Positions 43,831 through 52,107 of a stretch of 64,000 bases of DNA are shown here, in pieces. The notes under the pieces were generated by a model. It saw only the letters and a program-made list of their open reading frames with translations, searched no databases and was not told the origin of the DNA. The position numbers were made by a program, and so were the translations under genes. Location: the NCBI RefSeq assembly GCF_000194155.1, contig NZ_GL877879.1, forward strand, positions 1,910,637-1,974,636, in the 5' to 3' direction. Source of the DNA: Saccharopolyspora spinosa NRRL 18395 (GTDB lineage: Bacteria > Actinomycetota > Actinomycetes > Mycobacteriales > Pseudonocardiaceae). Within the stretch, counting starts at the first letter, position 1. Every line of letters begins with the position of its first letter.

Positions 43831-44457
43831 ATACCCGCCGGCGGCCAAGCGGATGCTGCGCGACAACGGCACCTGGCCCGCCACGCTGCGGCGGGAGTAC
43901 ATGCACCTCGTGACCGAACCGATCCAGGGGATCACGGCCACCGGCGTGCGCACCGCCGACGGACAGGTGCACGAGGCCGACGTGCTGATCGTCGCCACCG
44001 GCTTCCAGGCCTCGAACTTCCTCATGTCGATGCGGATCACCGGCCACGGCGGCATCGACCTGCACGAGCGGCGGGGGCGGCGACGCACGCGCCTACCTCA
44101 GCATCACGGTCCCCGGTTTCCCGATCCTCTTGCTGGTCTACGGGCCGAACACCAACATCGTGGTCAACGGCAGCATCATCTTATTCTCCGAATGCGCCGT
44201 GACCTACATCGTCGGCTGCCTGCGGCTGCTGCTGGAGCGCGGCGAGGGCACCCTCGACTGCCGCGAGGAAGCGCACGACGCCTTCAACGTCGACGTCGAC
44301 CGCACCAACCTGCTGACGAGCTGGGTAAAGTCCATAGTGCACAGCTGGTACGAGCACGGCCGGGTGGTCAGAACTGGCCGTGCTCCCTCATGGAGTACTG
44401 GAAACACACGAAACAGCCCAATCCGGCTGACTTCCGGCTACTGGGCGGGAAAGCGAG
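43826..44457 (+). pseudogene. Baeyer-Villiger/flavin monooxygenase pseudogene (C-terminal part)
   Basis: The forward strand reads YPPAAKRMLRDNGTWPATLR, GVRTADGQVHEADVLIVATG and FQASNFLMSMRITGHGGIDL. It then shifts near 44070 into DARAYLSITVPGFPILLLVY, GPNTNIVVNGSIILF and HDAFNVDVDRTNLLTSWVK. A further shift gives NWPCSLMEYWKHTKQPNPAD. ATGFQA, GPNTN and the HxxYN-like segment are typical of cyclohexanone-monooxygenase-like enzymes. The N-terminal FAD domain is gone. Confidence 0.8.
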
Positions 44458-44462
44458 TGAGC

Positions 44463-45155
44463 ATGCCCGAAGTGGAGTACCGGCAGTCGCGCTTCTCGGC
44501 ACCTGCCGGGTCCACCGACATCCTGCTGATCCGGCACGGGGAATCCGCCCCGGCGCGCCCGGACCAGCCGTTCCAGCTGGTGGACGGCCAGGGCGACCCG
44601 GAGCTCGCCCCAGCGGGCCGGGAGCACGCCGAGCGGGTCGCGGAGCGCCTCGCCGACGTGCAGCTGGACGCGATCTACGTGACCACCCTGCAGCGGACCG
44701 CGCAGACCGCCGCGCCGCTGGCGGCCCGCCTCGGCCTGACCCCGCTGGTCGAGTCCGACCTGCGCGAAGTGCACCTGGGCGACTGGGAAGGTGGGCTGTT
44801 CCGGCAGAAGGTCGCGCAGAACGACCCGGTGATCCAGCAGATGCACACCGAGCAGCGCTGGGATGTCATCCCGGGCGCGGAGTCCACCGAGGCGCTGACC
44901 ACGCGGGTGCACGGCGCGATCGAACGCCTCACCGCCGCGCACCCCGACCAGCGCATCGCGGTGTTCACCCACGGCGGCGTCATCGGCCAGGTGATGGCCA
45001 TTGCTACGGGCTCGCGGCCACTAGCATTCCTGGGAGCGAACAACGGCTCGATCTCGCAGATCGTGGTCACCGGGGGCCGCTGGATCGTCCGCCGCTTCAA
45101 CGACTCCGCCCACATCGACGACGGCCTGACCAAGACGGCCTCCGCCCTGAGCTGA
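44463..45155 (+). CDS. histidine phosphatase family protein
   Basis: A 230-residue phosphoglycerate-mutase-fold phosphatase. The catalytic RHG motif is LLIRHGESAPARPDQPFQLV, where His forms the phosphohistidine. A second arginine is in TTLQRTAQTAAPLAARLGL, the acid is in SDLREVHLGDWEGG, and the second His is in AVFTHGGVIGQVMA. It is intact, unlike its neighbours, and could act on a phosphosugar or phosphorylated small molecule. ATG 44463 is taken; GTG 44457 two codons earlier is equally possible. The upstream frame belongs to the monooxygenase remnant. Confidence 0.88.
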   Translation: MPEVEYRQSRFSAPAGSTDILLIRHGESAPARPDQPFQLVDGQGDPELAPAGREHAERVAERLADVQLDAIYVTTLQRTAQTAAPLAARLGLTPLVESDLREVHLGDWEGGLFRQKVAQNDPVIQQMHTEQRWDVIPGAESTEALTTRVHGAIERLTAAHPDQRIAVFTHGGVIGQVMAIATGSRPLAFLGANNGSISQIVVTGGRWIVRRFNDSAHIDDGLTKTASALS

Positions 45156-45339
45156 ACGTTTTCCTCAATCCCAGTAGTTGAGAAGCACCTCCCCGAGGTT
45201 GGCAGGCCGCCAGTGCTCGAGGTCCCTCGACCGGACATCGGGCCAGGCTGCGGCATCGAGCGGTGCTAGCTGCCGCGTTGCAGGCACGCAGGAACTCACG
45301 GATATCCGTCATGTCCGCAAAGTCCTGATCGGGCGGACA

Positions 45340-45538
45340 CTCCGGGGCCGGCGGCGACCTCGAAGATGACTTCGAGACCGTCCTCGCCGTCCCACTGCTC
45401 CCCGACCTCGACGTAACCGAACCCGGCGATCGTGGCCAGCGACGCCGCGTTGTCCGGGACGATCGTAGCCCGCATGTTCGGGACCGCGGGGTCGGCGGCC
45501 GCGCGGCGCAGCAGCTCGATCAGCATTGCTCACGCGTA
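45340..45538 (-). pseudogene. GNAT acetyltransferase, C-terminal fragment
   Basis: The reverse strand reads MLIELLRRAAADPAVPNMRA, TIVPDNAASLATIAGFGYVE and VGEQWDGEDGLEVIFE. This is the last part of a GNAT N-acetyltransferase (motif A-B region with P-NxxS-xxxxxxxGF). The preceding residues GYA lead directly into a tandem repeat and the rest of the gene is gone. Confidence 0.65.
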
Positions 45539-45638
45539 CCCCCGGCTGCGCGCTCCCCCGGCTGCGCGCTCCCCCGGCTGCGCGCTCCCCCGGCTGCGCG
45601 CTTCCCCGGCCGGCTGCGCGCTTCCCCGGCTGCGCGCT
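45539..45638. repeat. 16-bp tandem repeat, six units
   Basis: CCCCCGGCTGCGCGCT recurs with a 16-base period from 45539; the fifth unit carries a 4-base insertion (GGCC duplication). The array lies exactly between an LLM-enzyme remnant and an acetyltransferase remnant. Because 16 is not a multiple of three, it reads in all frames as alternating AAGGARSRGSAQPGERA-like peptides. Confidence 0.9.
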
Positions 45639-45639
45639 C

Positions 45640-45935
45640 CCGGCAGTATTCGGCCGGGCCGTGCACGACCAGGTCGTCAAGCACGCTGTCCGGGATCGCC
45701 GCCAGCGTCGCCGCGCTCATCGCCAGCGTCACCTGGCCCCGGGTGTGGACCGGCACGATCGCGGGGGCCCGCCGCAGCTGCGGCGCACACGCGCTGGCCA
45801 GCACCAACGGGGTGAACGCATCGGTGGCGTTCGACTCCGCCGACCACACATCGGTGTAGCCCAAGTCCGGCAGTTCGGCGATCAGCTTCCGCTAGGCGGC
45901 CAGCGGTAGCCACTGCAGCCGGACCGTGATCCCCA
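45640..45935 (-). pseudogene. LLM-class (F420-type) oxidoreductase remnant
   Basis: The N-terminal part GITVRLQWLPLAA, a stop, RKLIAELPDLGYTDVWSAES and NATDAFTPLVLASACAPQLR matches an LLM enzyme. SAATLAAIPDSVLDDLVVHG then joins an N-terminal helix directly to what is normally a C-terminal segment (VHGPAEYCRE), so most of the barrel is deleted. The tandem repeat begins right after. Confidence 0.7.
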
Positions 45936-45970
45936 ACGTCGTTCCACGACAATTTCTTTCCGTTGTTGCC

Positions 45971-47506
45971 TCACGGACGCGCGTAGCGCGCCTTGAGCTT
46001 TCCTTTGACCAGCTTGCCGGTGGGGGTGCGCGGCAGCTCGTCGAGGAAGTCCACGCTGCGCGGCGCTTTGTAGTGCGCCACCCGCTCCCTCGCGTAGGCG
46101 AGGATCTCCTGCTCCAGCTTCGGGCCGGGCTCGGCGCCGGGCGCCGGTTGCACCACGGCCTTGACCGACTCACCCATCTCGTCGTCGGGCACCCCGAACA
46201 CCGCGACGTCGAGGATGGCCGGGTGCGGCGCGAGCACGTTCTCCACCTCCTGCGGGTAGATGTTCACCCCGCCGGAGATGATCACGAACGCCTTGCGGTC
46301 GGTGAGGAACAGGTAGCCGTCCTCGTCGAGGTAGCCGAGATCGCTCATGGTTGCCCAGTTCTCGTGCGCGTCGTGCTTGACCGACCGAGTCTGGTCCGGA
46401 TCTCCCAGGTATTCGAAGAGGATCTCGTCGCGTTCGAAGTAGATGGTGCCGACCTCGCCGGGCGGCAGCACGCGGCCCTCGTCGTCGCAGATGCGGACCT
46501 CGCCGAGCACCGCGACACCCACCGAACCGGGTTTTTCCAGCCACTGCACGGAATCGATCATCGTCATGCCGATGCCTTCGGTGGCGGCGTAGTACTCCCG
46601 CAGGATCGGTCCCCACCACTCGATCATCTGCCGCTTGACCTCGATCGGGCAAGGCGCGGCGGCGTGCACCGCGACCCGGTGGCTGGACAGGTCGTAGCGC
46701 CGCCGGATCGCCGGCTCGAGCTTGAGCATCCGGATGAACATGGTAGGCACCCATTGGCTGTGCGTGACGCCGTGGCGTTCGATCGCCCGGAGCGCGCCTT
46801 CGGCGTCGAAGCGCTCCATCATCACCACGGTTCCGCCGAGCATGTGCACCGAGGCGCAGTACCGCAGCGGCGCCGCGTGGTACACCGGCGCTGGCGAGAG
46901 GTAGACGGTGTCCTCGCCGAATCCGTACATGGCGCGCAGGACTTCGGCGAGCGTGTCCCCGGGTTCGTGCACCTCGCGGTCCGGCAGCCTCGGCTTGATC
47001 CCCTTGGGACGCCCGGTGGTTCCGGAGGAGTACAGCAGGTCCGCGCCTCTCGGCTGTACCGCGGGCACCTCGGTGGACGCCGCAGCCAGGGCCTGCTCGT
47101 AGTCCTCGTAGCCGCGCACCTCGCCGCCGTAGGCCATCCGCAGGCGCACCCCGGGAACCTGGCCCGCGACTTCCTCCGCGAGGTCCTCCAGAGCCGCCGA
47201 CACCACCAGCGCGCTGGCGCCGGAATCATTGACTATGTAAGCGACTTCGGCCGCCTGCAGGTGGTTGTTGACCGCGCACAAGTACATCCCGGAACGCACC
47301 GCCGCCCAGTAGACCTCGTAGGCGTGGACCGAGTTGTCGGTGAGCAGGGCGACGACGGTGCCCTTGGCCAGCCCGGCGGAGCGCAGCAGGTTCGCCAGCC
47401 GCAGAGATCGGTCGTCGAGCTCCCGGTAGGTCAACCGCTCCCCCGAGCCGGCCATGATCAGGGCCGGTTTGTCGGGGTTCGCCGCGGCGTGGATTCCTGG
47501 GTACAC
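45971..47506 (-). CDS. acyl-CoA synthetase (fatty-acid/aromatic acid-CoA ligase type)
   Basis: An intact 511-residue AMP-forming ligase. Motifs are LLYSSGTTGRPKGIKPRLP (P-loop), REYYAATEGIG, SDLGYLDEDGYLFLTDRKAF and the C-terminal PRTPTGKLVKGKLKARYARP, where the catalytic Lys is in PTGK. LTDRKAFVIISGGVNIYPQE is typical of the FadD/acyl-CoA synthetase branch. GTG 47506 has AAGGAGGAG before it. It lies downstream of a thioesterase and hydratase in one operon of three genes. These are the only intact CoA-ester genes of the decayed region. The acid substrate is unknown. Confidence 0.92.
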   Translation of the reverse strand: MYPGIHAAANPDKPALIMAGSGERLTYRELDDRSLRLANLLRSAGLAKGTVVALLTDNSVHAYEVYWAAVRSGMYLCAVNNHLQAAEVAYIVNDSGASALVVSAALEDLAEEVAGQVPGVRLRMAYGGEVRGYEDYEQALAAASTEVPAVQPRGADLLYSSGTTGRPKGIKPRLPDREVHEPGDTLAEVLRAMYGFGEDTVYLSPAPVYHAAPLRYCASVHMLGGTVVMMERFDAEGALRAIERHGVTHSQWVPTMFIRMLKLEPAIRRRYDLSSHRVAVHAAAPCPIEVKRQMIEWWGPILREYYAATEGIGMTMIDSVQWLEKPGSVGVAVLGEVRICDDEGRVLPPGEVGTIYFERDEILFEYLGDPDQTRSVKHDAHENWATMSDLGYLDEDGYLFLTDRKAFVIISGGVNIYPQEVENVLAPHPAILDVAVFGVPDDEMGESVKAVVQPAPGAEPGPKLEQEILAYARERVAHYKAPRSVDFLDELPRTPTGKLVKGKLKARYARP

Positions 47507-47535
47507 GCGGCTCCTCCTTGAACCTCATGCGACGG

Positions 47536-48198
47536 TCACACGATGCGCTCCAGCTCTCCGAACAGTCGCTTGTTCTGCTCGGCGTTGGGCACCATGAAGG
47601 CGCCTTCAGCTTCCACCAGCACGGTGTTGGGGTCGTCTGCGGTGCTGATCGTGCCCACCGGGTACGTACACCGCCCGTCGCGCCGCACCACCCGGCCGAC
47701 GATGCGCAGCGGCGTCGTCAGCGGCACCGGACGCCGGTAGCGCAGCGACAGCTTCACGGTCATGCCGGGCTTGCCGTTCGCCGCCGCGTGCGCGTGCCCG
47801 AGGATCTGGTCCAGCAGCATCGCGCTGATGCCGCCGTGCACGTAGCTGGGCGGGCCCTCGTAGGCCAGGCCCAGCGTGCAGGTGCCGATCGCGATCCCGT
47901 CGACGATCTCCACCCGCATCGGCGGCGCGATCGGGTTGCCCGGCCCGGCCGCCGGGTTGTAGAGCCGCCGGGGCTGCTCACAATCGTCCACAGTGGGCGG
48001 TTGGCCGCGCTCGCGGCGCGCGGAGGACAGCGCTGGCACCAGGCCGCGGACCTGCTCCGCGGCCTCGACGAGGGTCTCGGCGTCGACCTCCGTCGACACC
48101 GCAGCCTCCGTCAGCTCGCGCAGCGCGGCGCCGAGCTCGCGCACCGCGCGGCGTCGGTCCCGAAGGTCGGATTCGGCGTCGTACGACAAGGCGCTCAC
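47536..48198 (-). CDS. PaaI-type hotdog thioesterase
   Basis: A 220-residue hotdog-fold acyl-CoA thioesterase. The hotdog domain starts about residue 95, with YEGPPSYVHGGISAMLLDQI as the active-site loop and helix (HGG plus Asp), followed by KLSLRYRRPVPLTTPLRIVG and EAEGAFMVP. The N-terminal 80 residues are a helical extension with charged repeats. The GTG start at 48198 overlaps the hydratase stop (GTGA). In such operons the enzyme releases stalled CoA esters; here the substrate is inferred only from its partners. Confidence 0.87.
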   Translation of the reverse strand: MSALSYDAESDLRDRRRAVRELGAALRELTEAAVSTEVDAETLVEAAEQVRGLVPALSSARRERGQPPTVDDCEQPRRLYNPAAGPGNPIAPPMRVEIVDGIAIGTCTLGLAYEGPPSYVHGGISAMLLDQILGHAHAAANGKPGMTVKLSLRYRRPVPLTTPLRIVGRVVRRDGRCTYPVGTISTADDPNTVLVEAEGAFMVPNAEQNKRLFGELERIV

Positions 48199-48959
48199 TC
48201 ACCTCGCCAAACCGGTGCGCGCTTCTCGGCGAACGCCCGCGCGCCCTCCTGGGCGTCGGCGGAGGTGAACACCGGCGCGGTGATCTCGGCCTGGTTAGCG
48301 AAGGCCTCCGCGTCGGTCCAGCGGACCACCCCCGCCACGATCTGCTTGGTGGCGCGGACCGCCAGCGGTCCGTTGGCGGCGACCCGGGCGGCCAGCGCCT
48401 TAGCTCCGGCCAGCGCCCCGCCGGGCTCGGTGAGCTCGTTGACCAGGCCGTGCGCGTGGGCGACCTCGGCGGTCAGCGGGTCGCCCGTCAACGCGACCTG
48501 CATGGCCAGCTGGTACGGCAGCGTCTTCGGCAGCCGCAGCAAACCGCCCGCAGCCGCGACCAGGCCGCGCTTGACCTCGGGCAGACCGAACTTGGCCTCG
48601 CGCGAGGCGACGATCAGGTCGCAGCTCAGCGCCAGCTCGCAGCCACCGGCCAGGGCCCAGCCCTCGACGGCCGCGATCAGCGGCTTCGACGGCGGGCGTT
48701 CGGTGACCCCGCCGAAACCGCGGCCGGGGATCGACGGCCGCTCGCCGCGGGTGAAGGCCTTGAGGTCCATGCCCGCGCAGAAGGTGCCGCCAGCGCCGGT
48801 GAGGATCCCGATGACTGCGTCCGACCGCTCTTCGAGCTCGTCGATCGCGGCGGCCAGCCCCTCGGCCACCGTGCGGTCTACCGCGTTGCGGGCTTCGGGC
48901 CGGTCGATCGTGATCACGGCAACGCCGCCGACGATCTCGGTCAGGACGCTGTCACCCAC
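48195..48959 (-). CDS. enoyl-CoA hydratase/crotonase-family protein
   Basis: A complete 254-residue crotonase. Oxyanion-hole segments are GAGGTFCAGMDLKAFTRGER and AAVEGWALAGGCELALSCDL, and the active-site acids lie near FGLPEVKRGLVAAAGG. It hydrates 2-enoyl-CoA or performs a related reaction in beta-oxidation-type pathways. GTG 48959 is used because GGAGGAGATAGC precedes it closely; the frame open to 49094 runs over the operator-like site. It is the first gene of the hydratase-thioesterase-synthetase operon. Confidence 0.9.
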   Translation of the reverse strand: MGDSVLTEIVGGVAVITIDRPEARNAVDRTVAEGLAAAIDELEERSDAVIGILTGAGGTFCAGMDLKAFTRGERPSIPGRGFGGVTERPPSKPLIAAVEGWALAGGCELALSCDLIVASREAKFGLPEVKRGLVAAAGGLLRLPKTLPYQLAMQVALTGDPLTAEVAHAHGLVNELTEPGGALAGAKALAARVAANGPLAVRATKQIVAGVVRWTDAEAFANQAEITAPVFTSADAQEGARAFAEKRAPVWRGE

Positions 48960-49025
48960 GCTATCTCCTCCGGTTGCAGGCAAAGAGCGACTTCCAGTCT
49001 TACCCGCCGGCCACCAGCAGTCCAG

Positions 49026-49039
49026 ACCGACCGTCCGGT
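49026..49039. promoter_or_regulatory. PaaR/TetR-type operator upstream of the hydratase operon
   Basis: ACCGACCGTCCGGT fits the core ACCG-nn-CG-nn-CGGT described for PaaR-type TetR regulators of CoA-ester catabolism, with a wider CAGACCG/CGGTCTG inverted repeat at 49023-49042. It is 67-80 bp upstream of the GTG at 48959, a normal operator distance. Confidence 0.5.
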
Positions 49040-49105
49040 CTGAGACAGATCCAACACCGCACAGAGCCATAACCACGACCCAATACAGCCGCATATCCTG
49101 CGGTG

Positions 49106-49310
49106 ATGGATCAGCGGTTGGTTGAATACTTCGTGGCGGACATTGACGACAGGAGCTTCACGAAGGCCGCGCAGGCCGCTACATCGCGCAGCCTTCGCGG
49201 CCGCAGGCGATCCGGAGCTTGGAGCTCGGGGCAACTGTTCCACCGCACCGGCCGCCAACTGGTGCTCAGCCCCGACTGCGAGGCGTTCGTCGAACCGGCC
49301 CGCGACCAGA
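49106..49310 (+). pseudogene. LysR-family regulator, N-terminal remnant
   Basis: ATG 49106 reads MDQRLVEYFVADIDDRSFTK and AAQA, then loses frame through the recognition helix, and returns as LFHRTGRQLVLSPDCEAFVE. This is the winged-helix start of a LysR regulator. The effector domain is missing; the sequence runs into an MFS remnant on the other strand. Confidence 0.75.
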
Positions 49311-49570
49311 GCGCGGCCAGCGCGAACAGCACCCGTTTCGTCCCACCCGGCTGCCCACGAATCCGACGGTGAGCCCGGCGACTCTGAACAGGACGAAGAA
49401 GGCGCTGCCGATGAAGCCGATCTGCGCCGACTTCAGGCCCGGGTCCTCCGTCAACGGCTGCGCAGTGATGCGAACACCGTCTTGTCGGCCCAGTTGACCA
49501 CGATGAACAGCACCAGCAGGCCGGTGATGACCCAGGCCATGACCGGCCGGTAACCCGATGGCGAAGTGGC
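49305..49570 (-). pseudogene. MFS transporter, N-terminal remnant
   Basis: The reverse strand reads MAWVITGLLVLFIVVNWADK, a one-base loss, ITAQPLTEDPGLKSAQIGFI and GSAFFVLFRVAGLTVGFVGS, then another one-base loss before RVLFALA. This is the first two helices of a major-facilitator transporter. The rest is deleted at the LysR remnant. Confidence 0.65.
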
Positions 49571-50261
49571 GCCAGGGGTGGCTTAGTGCACTCTGTCGAC
49601 AGACATGCGCGCGTGGCCCCCTCGGCGGAAGCGGATTGCGGTGCGAATGCCCGGTCGAGTCCTGGGCCAGCACCGGAGGATCAATGTCCACCATTGAACA
49701 AGACTCAGGTCACAGTGCCCAAGGGCGAAGCGCTAACGCACCGTTAGGTAGCCCGGCCATCGGTCGTGAGCCTTCCGATGGCCATCGCAACCCGGAGGAC
49801 TAACACCCTGATCGACAGCCGGACGCCGCAACCGGCACATCAGTCGCCGATCCCTTGCGCATCAACAAGTCCCCCGAACGATAGATCCAGATATCATCGA
49901 ACAGCCGCGCCGGACGGACGCCAATGCACAAGATGTCCATATCGGACATTTGCGCGGGCTACGGAAATCAGCGGTCGGTGACTGCCCCGGCCCGACGAGG
50001 ACGCCCGCCCTGGTTGAAATCCTCCGCAGCTCGACATATGGTCGTGCGACTTCGTGGTCGGCAGCCCATGCCCGAACGGCCTCCAGCAACACATTCCCGC
50101 GATCAGCCTCCGATCGGTCGTCGTGCCGCTGAGCCGTTCGCCGCAACCTTCTGGTCGCTTGGCGTTCGCGGTTCCGACCGCTTGTGGTGGTTCACAACGC
50201 CGTCACCTTCCGGAAAGGTCGGGACTCGACATGGCCAAACCGGCATGGAGGTGACGGGAAG
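49571..50261. other. unassigned 0.7-kb stretch
   Basis: No family was recognised on either strand. The reverse strand has a modest open frame at 49862-50146 (containing NVLLEAVRAWAADHEVARPY) that looks protein-like but matches nothing I know. The end should hold the transglycosylase promoter. Confidence 0.35.
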
Positions 50262-51494
50262 TTGGGTCCGGACGGCCAGTTCAGCCGTGGCGAGCGGTTC
50301 GAGCGGTTCACCGCAGTGACGACCGGCCTAATGGTCGCGTTGTTGCCGGTGCTGGCGCTTCGTGGCGACTCCCCGATCGAACCCGCCGACCAGTCGGCGC
50401 AGGCCGCGCCGGAACTCCCGCCGGGCGTGGCCGCCGACGGAAAGCTGCCCGTCGACGATCGGATGAGCCCGGAATTCCTGGAAGAGGTGAGCACCGAGCC
50501 GGACCTGTCCGCGCACGCCGAGCCCGCCGACCAGGTGCCACCCGGCCCGCTGGGCATCCCGGCACCGGTGCTGGCCGCCTATCAGCGCGCCGAGCGGACG
50601 TTGGCACGTACCGATCCGGGGTGTGGCCTGCGCTGGACGGTGCTGGCCGGGATCGGGCGCATCGAGTCGAACCACGCGCGGTCCGGCCGGGTGGACGTGA
50701 ACGGCCGAACTCTGTCGCCGATCCTGGGGCCGCAGTTGTCCGGTGGACCAGGTATGGCCACCATCCGCGACACCGACGGCGGCCGACTGGACGGCGACCG
50801 AACGTGGGATCGCGCGGTCGGTCCGATGCAGTTCATCCCGTCCACCTGGCGCAACCACGCCGCCGACGGCAACGGTGACGGCGTCAGCGATCCCCACAAC
50901 GTCTTCGACGCGACGCTCGCATCCGGCCAATACCTGTGCAGCGGCAACGGGAATCTCCGCGACCGCGCGCAGCTGGCGGCGGCGGTGTTCCGCTACAACC
51001 ACTCCGAGTCCTACGTCCGCTCGGTGCTCACCTGGGCCGACGCCTACGCCCGCGGCGCCATGCCCACTCCCAGCGACACTTCGATTCCTGGCGATCCAAC
51101 CCTTCTCGCGTTCGCCCCGCCACCACCGGGTGTCGCCCCAGTGCCCGCCGCAGGCGCAATGGCCGCTCCCCCGCCCGGCGCGGCTCCACCACCCGCCGCC
51201 GCTTCGCCTGCCGCCGCCGCCCCGGCGCCCGCCGCCGCTCCACCTCCCGGCGGAGCTCCGCCACCTCCCCCACCAGGCGCGACCACACCGCCGCCCCCAC
51301 CGCCGGTAACGACAACGCTTTCCCCGCCACCACCATCGTCCGAGCCGCCACCACCACCATCGTCGTCAGAACCCCCTCCGTCGTCAGAACCCCCTTTGTC
51401 GTCCGAGCCACCGCCTCCGGCAAGCTCGGCTCCGCCGCCGAGCAGCTCACAACCACCACCCAGCGGCGCATCGACCAGTTCGCCCAGCACATAG
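50262..51494 (+). CDS. secreted lytic-transglycosylase-like protein with proline-rich tail
   Basis: An exported cell-wall protein of about 410 residues from TTG 50262, with GGAGG about 10 bases upstream; earlier in-frame starts lie at 50184. The signal segment is FTAVTTGLMVALLPVLAL. The transglycosylase core has WTVLAGIGRIESNHARSG, with the catalytic Glu in IES, then VGPMQFIPSTWRNHAADGNG and QYLCSGNGNLRDRAQLAAAV with YNHSESYV. The last 130 residues are almost only Pro, Ala, Ser and Thr, rising to runs such as SSEPPPPPSSS, which would span or bind the cell wall. It probably cleaves peptidoglycan glycan strands. Confidence 0.85.
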   Translation: MGPDGQFSRGERFERFTAVTTGLMVALLPVLALRGDSPIEPADQSAQAAPELPPGVAADGKLPVDDRMSPEFLEEVSTEPDLSAHAEPADQVPPGPLGIPAPVLAAYQRAERTLARTDPGCGLRWTVLAGIGRIESNHARSGRVDVNGRTLSPILGPQLSGGPGMATIRDTDGGRLDGDRTWDRAVGPMQFIPSTWRNHAADGNGDGVSDPHNVFDATLASGQYLCSGNGNLRDRAQLAAAVFRYNHSESYVRSVLTWADAYARGAMPTPSDTSIPGDPTLLAFAPPPPGVAPVPAAGAMAAPPPGAAPPPAAASPAAAAPAPAAAPPPGGAPPPPPPGATTPPPPPPVTTTLSPPPPSSEPPPPPSSSEPPPSSEPPLSSEPPPPASSAPPPSSSQPPPSGASTSSPST

Positions 51495-51559
51495 CAGCAG
51501 CCATTCTTGGACGCATGGGAATCCCACTGGAATCCCACTGCGGGCCGCCGCATTGGACG

Positions 51560-52107
51560 GGACCGGCGGGTGAAACCCACCGAGGGCAAGGTCGTGGTGG
51601 ACGGCTGGAACACCCGCCGACCACACGAACGCCCAACTCGCGACGAAGGCCGGCTACCTGTTCCCGAACCCGGACCAGCAGCTGTTCCCCCGAACGGTCC
51701 GCCAAGACGTCGAATTCGGTCCCAGCAACCTCGGCCACCCGGAACCCGCCGAACAGAGCTGGTGTCTGGGCCTATGAAAGCCACCGGCCTCACGAACCGC
51801 GCCGAAGCCCACCCGTACGAACTATCCCTGTCGGACCGAAAACGCGCGACCCTCGCGGCGGTCCTGGCGTGGACACCCTGATCGTGGCCCTCGACGAACT
51901 GACAACGCGCCAAGACCACGAGGCAGTCAAAACATCGCAGCGCTCTTCGAAACCCTGCGCACCCAAGGCAAAACGCTCGCGGCGATCACCACGACATGCA
52001 CTTCTACGCGGAGACTTTCGACCGCGTGATCTCAATGTCAAAGGGCCAAGTCCCGGAAGACGCCCCACCAGAAGAAGCATTCGCCGACAAAGAAGGGTCC
52101 GCGAAGC
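51560..52107 (+). pseudogene. CbiO/ECF-type ABC transporter ATPase remnant
   Basis: The forward strand reads KPTEGKVVVDGWNTRR, then in other frames LATKAGYLFPNPDQQLFPRT, VRQDVEFGPSNLGHPEPAEQ, TGLTNRAEAHPYELSLSDRK and TLIVALDELTTRQDHEAV. Q-loop (NPDQQ), signature region (LSLSDRKRATLAAVLA) and Walker B (ALDE) are recognisable as a cobalt/energy-coupling-factor-type ATPase. The Walker A part is missing. The 3' end is interrupted by an IS66 element; the reading resumes after 53696. Confidence 0.75.

Noticed and set aside
45539-45638. A CRISPR-like array
   Set aside because: The 16-bp units are directly adjacent with no unique spacers, so it is a plain tandem repeat. No other CRISPR-like array was seen in the window.
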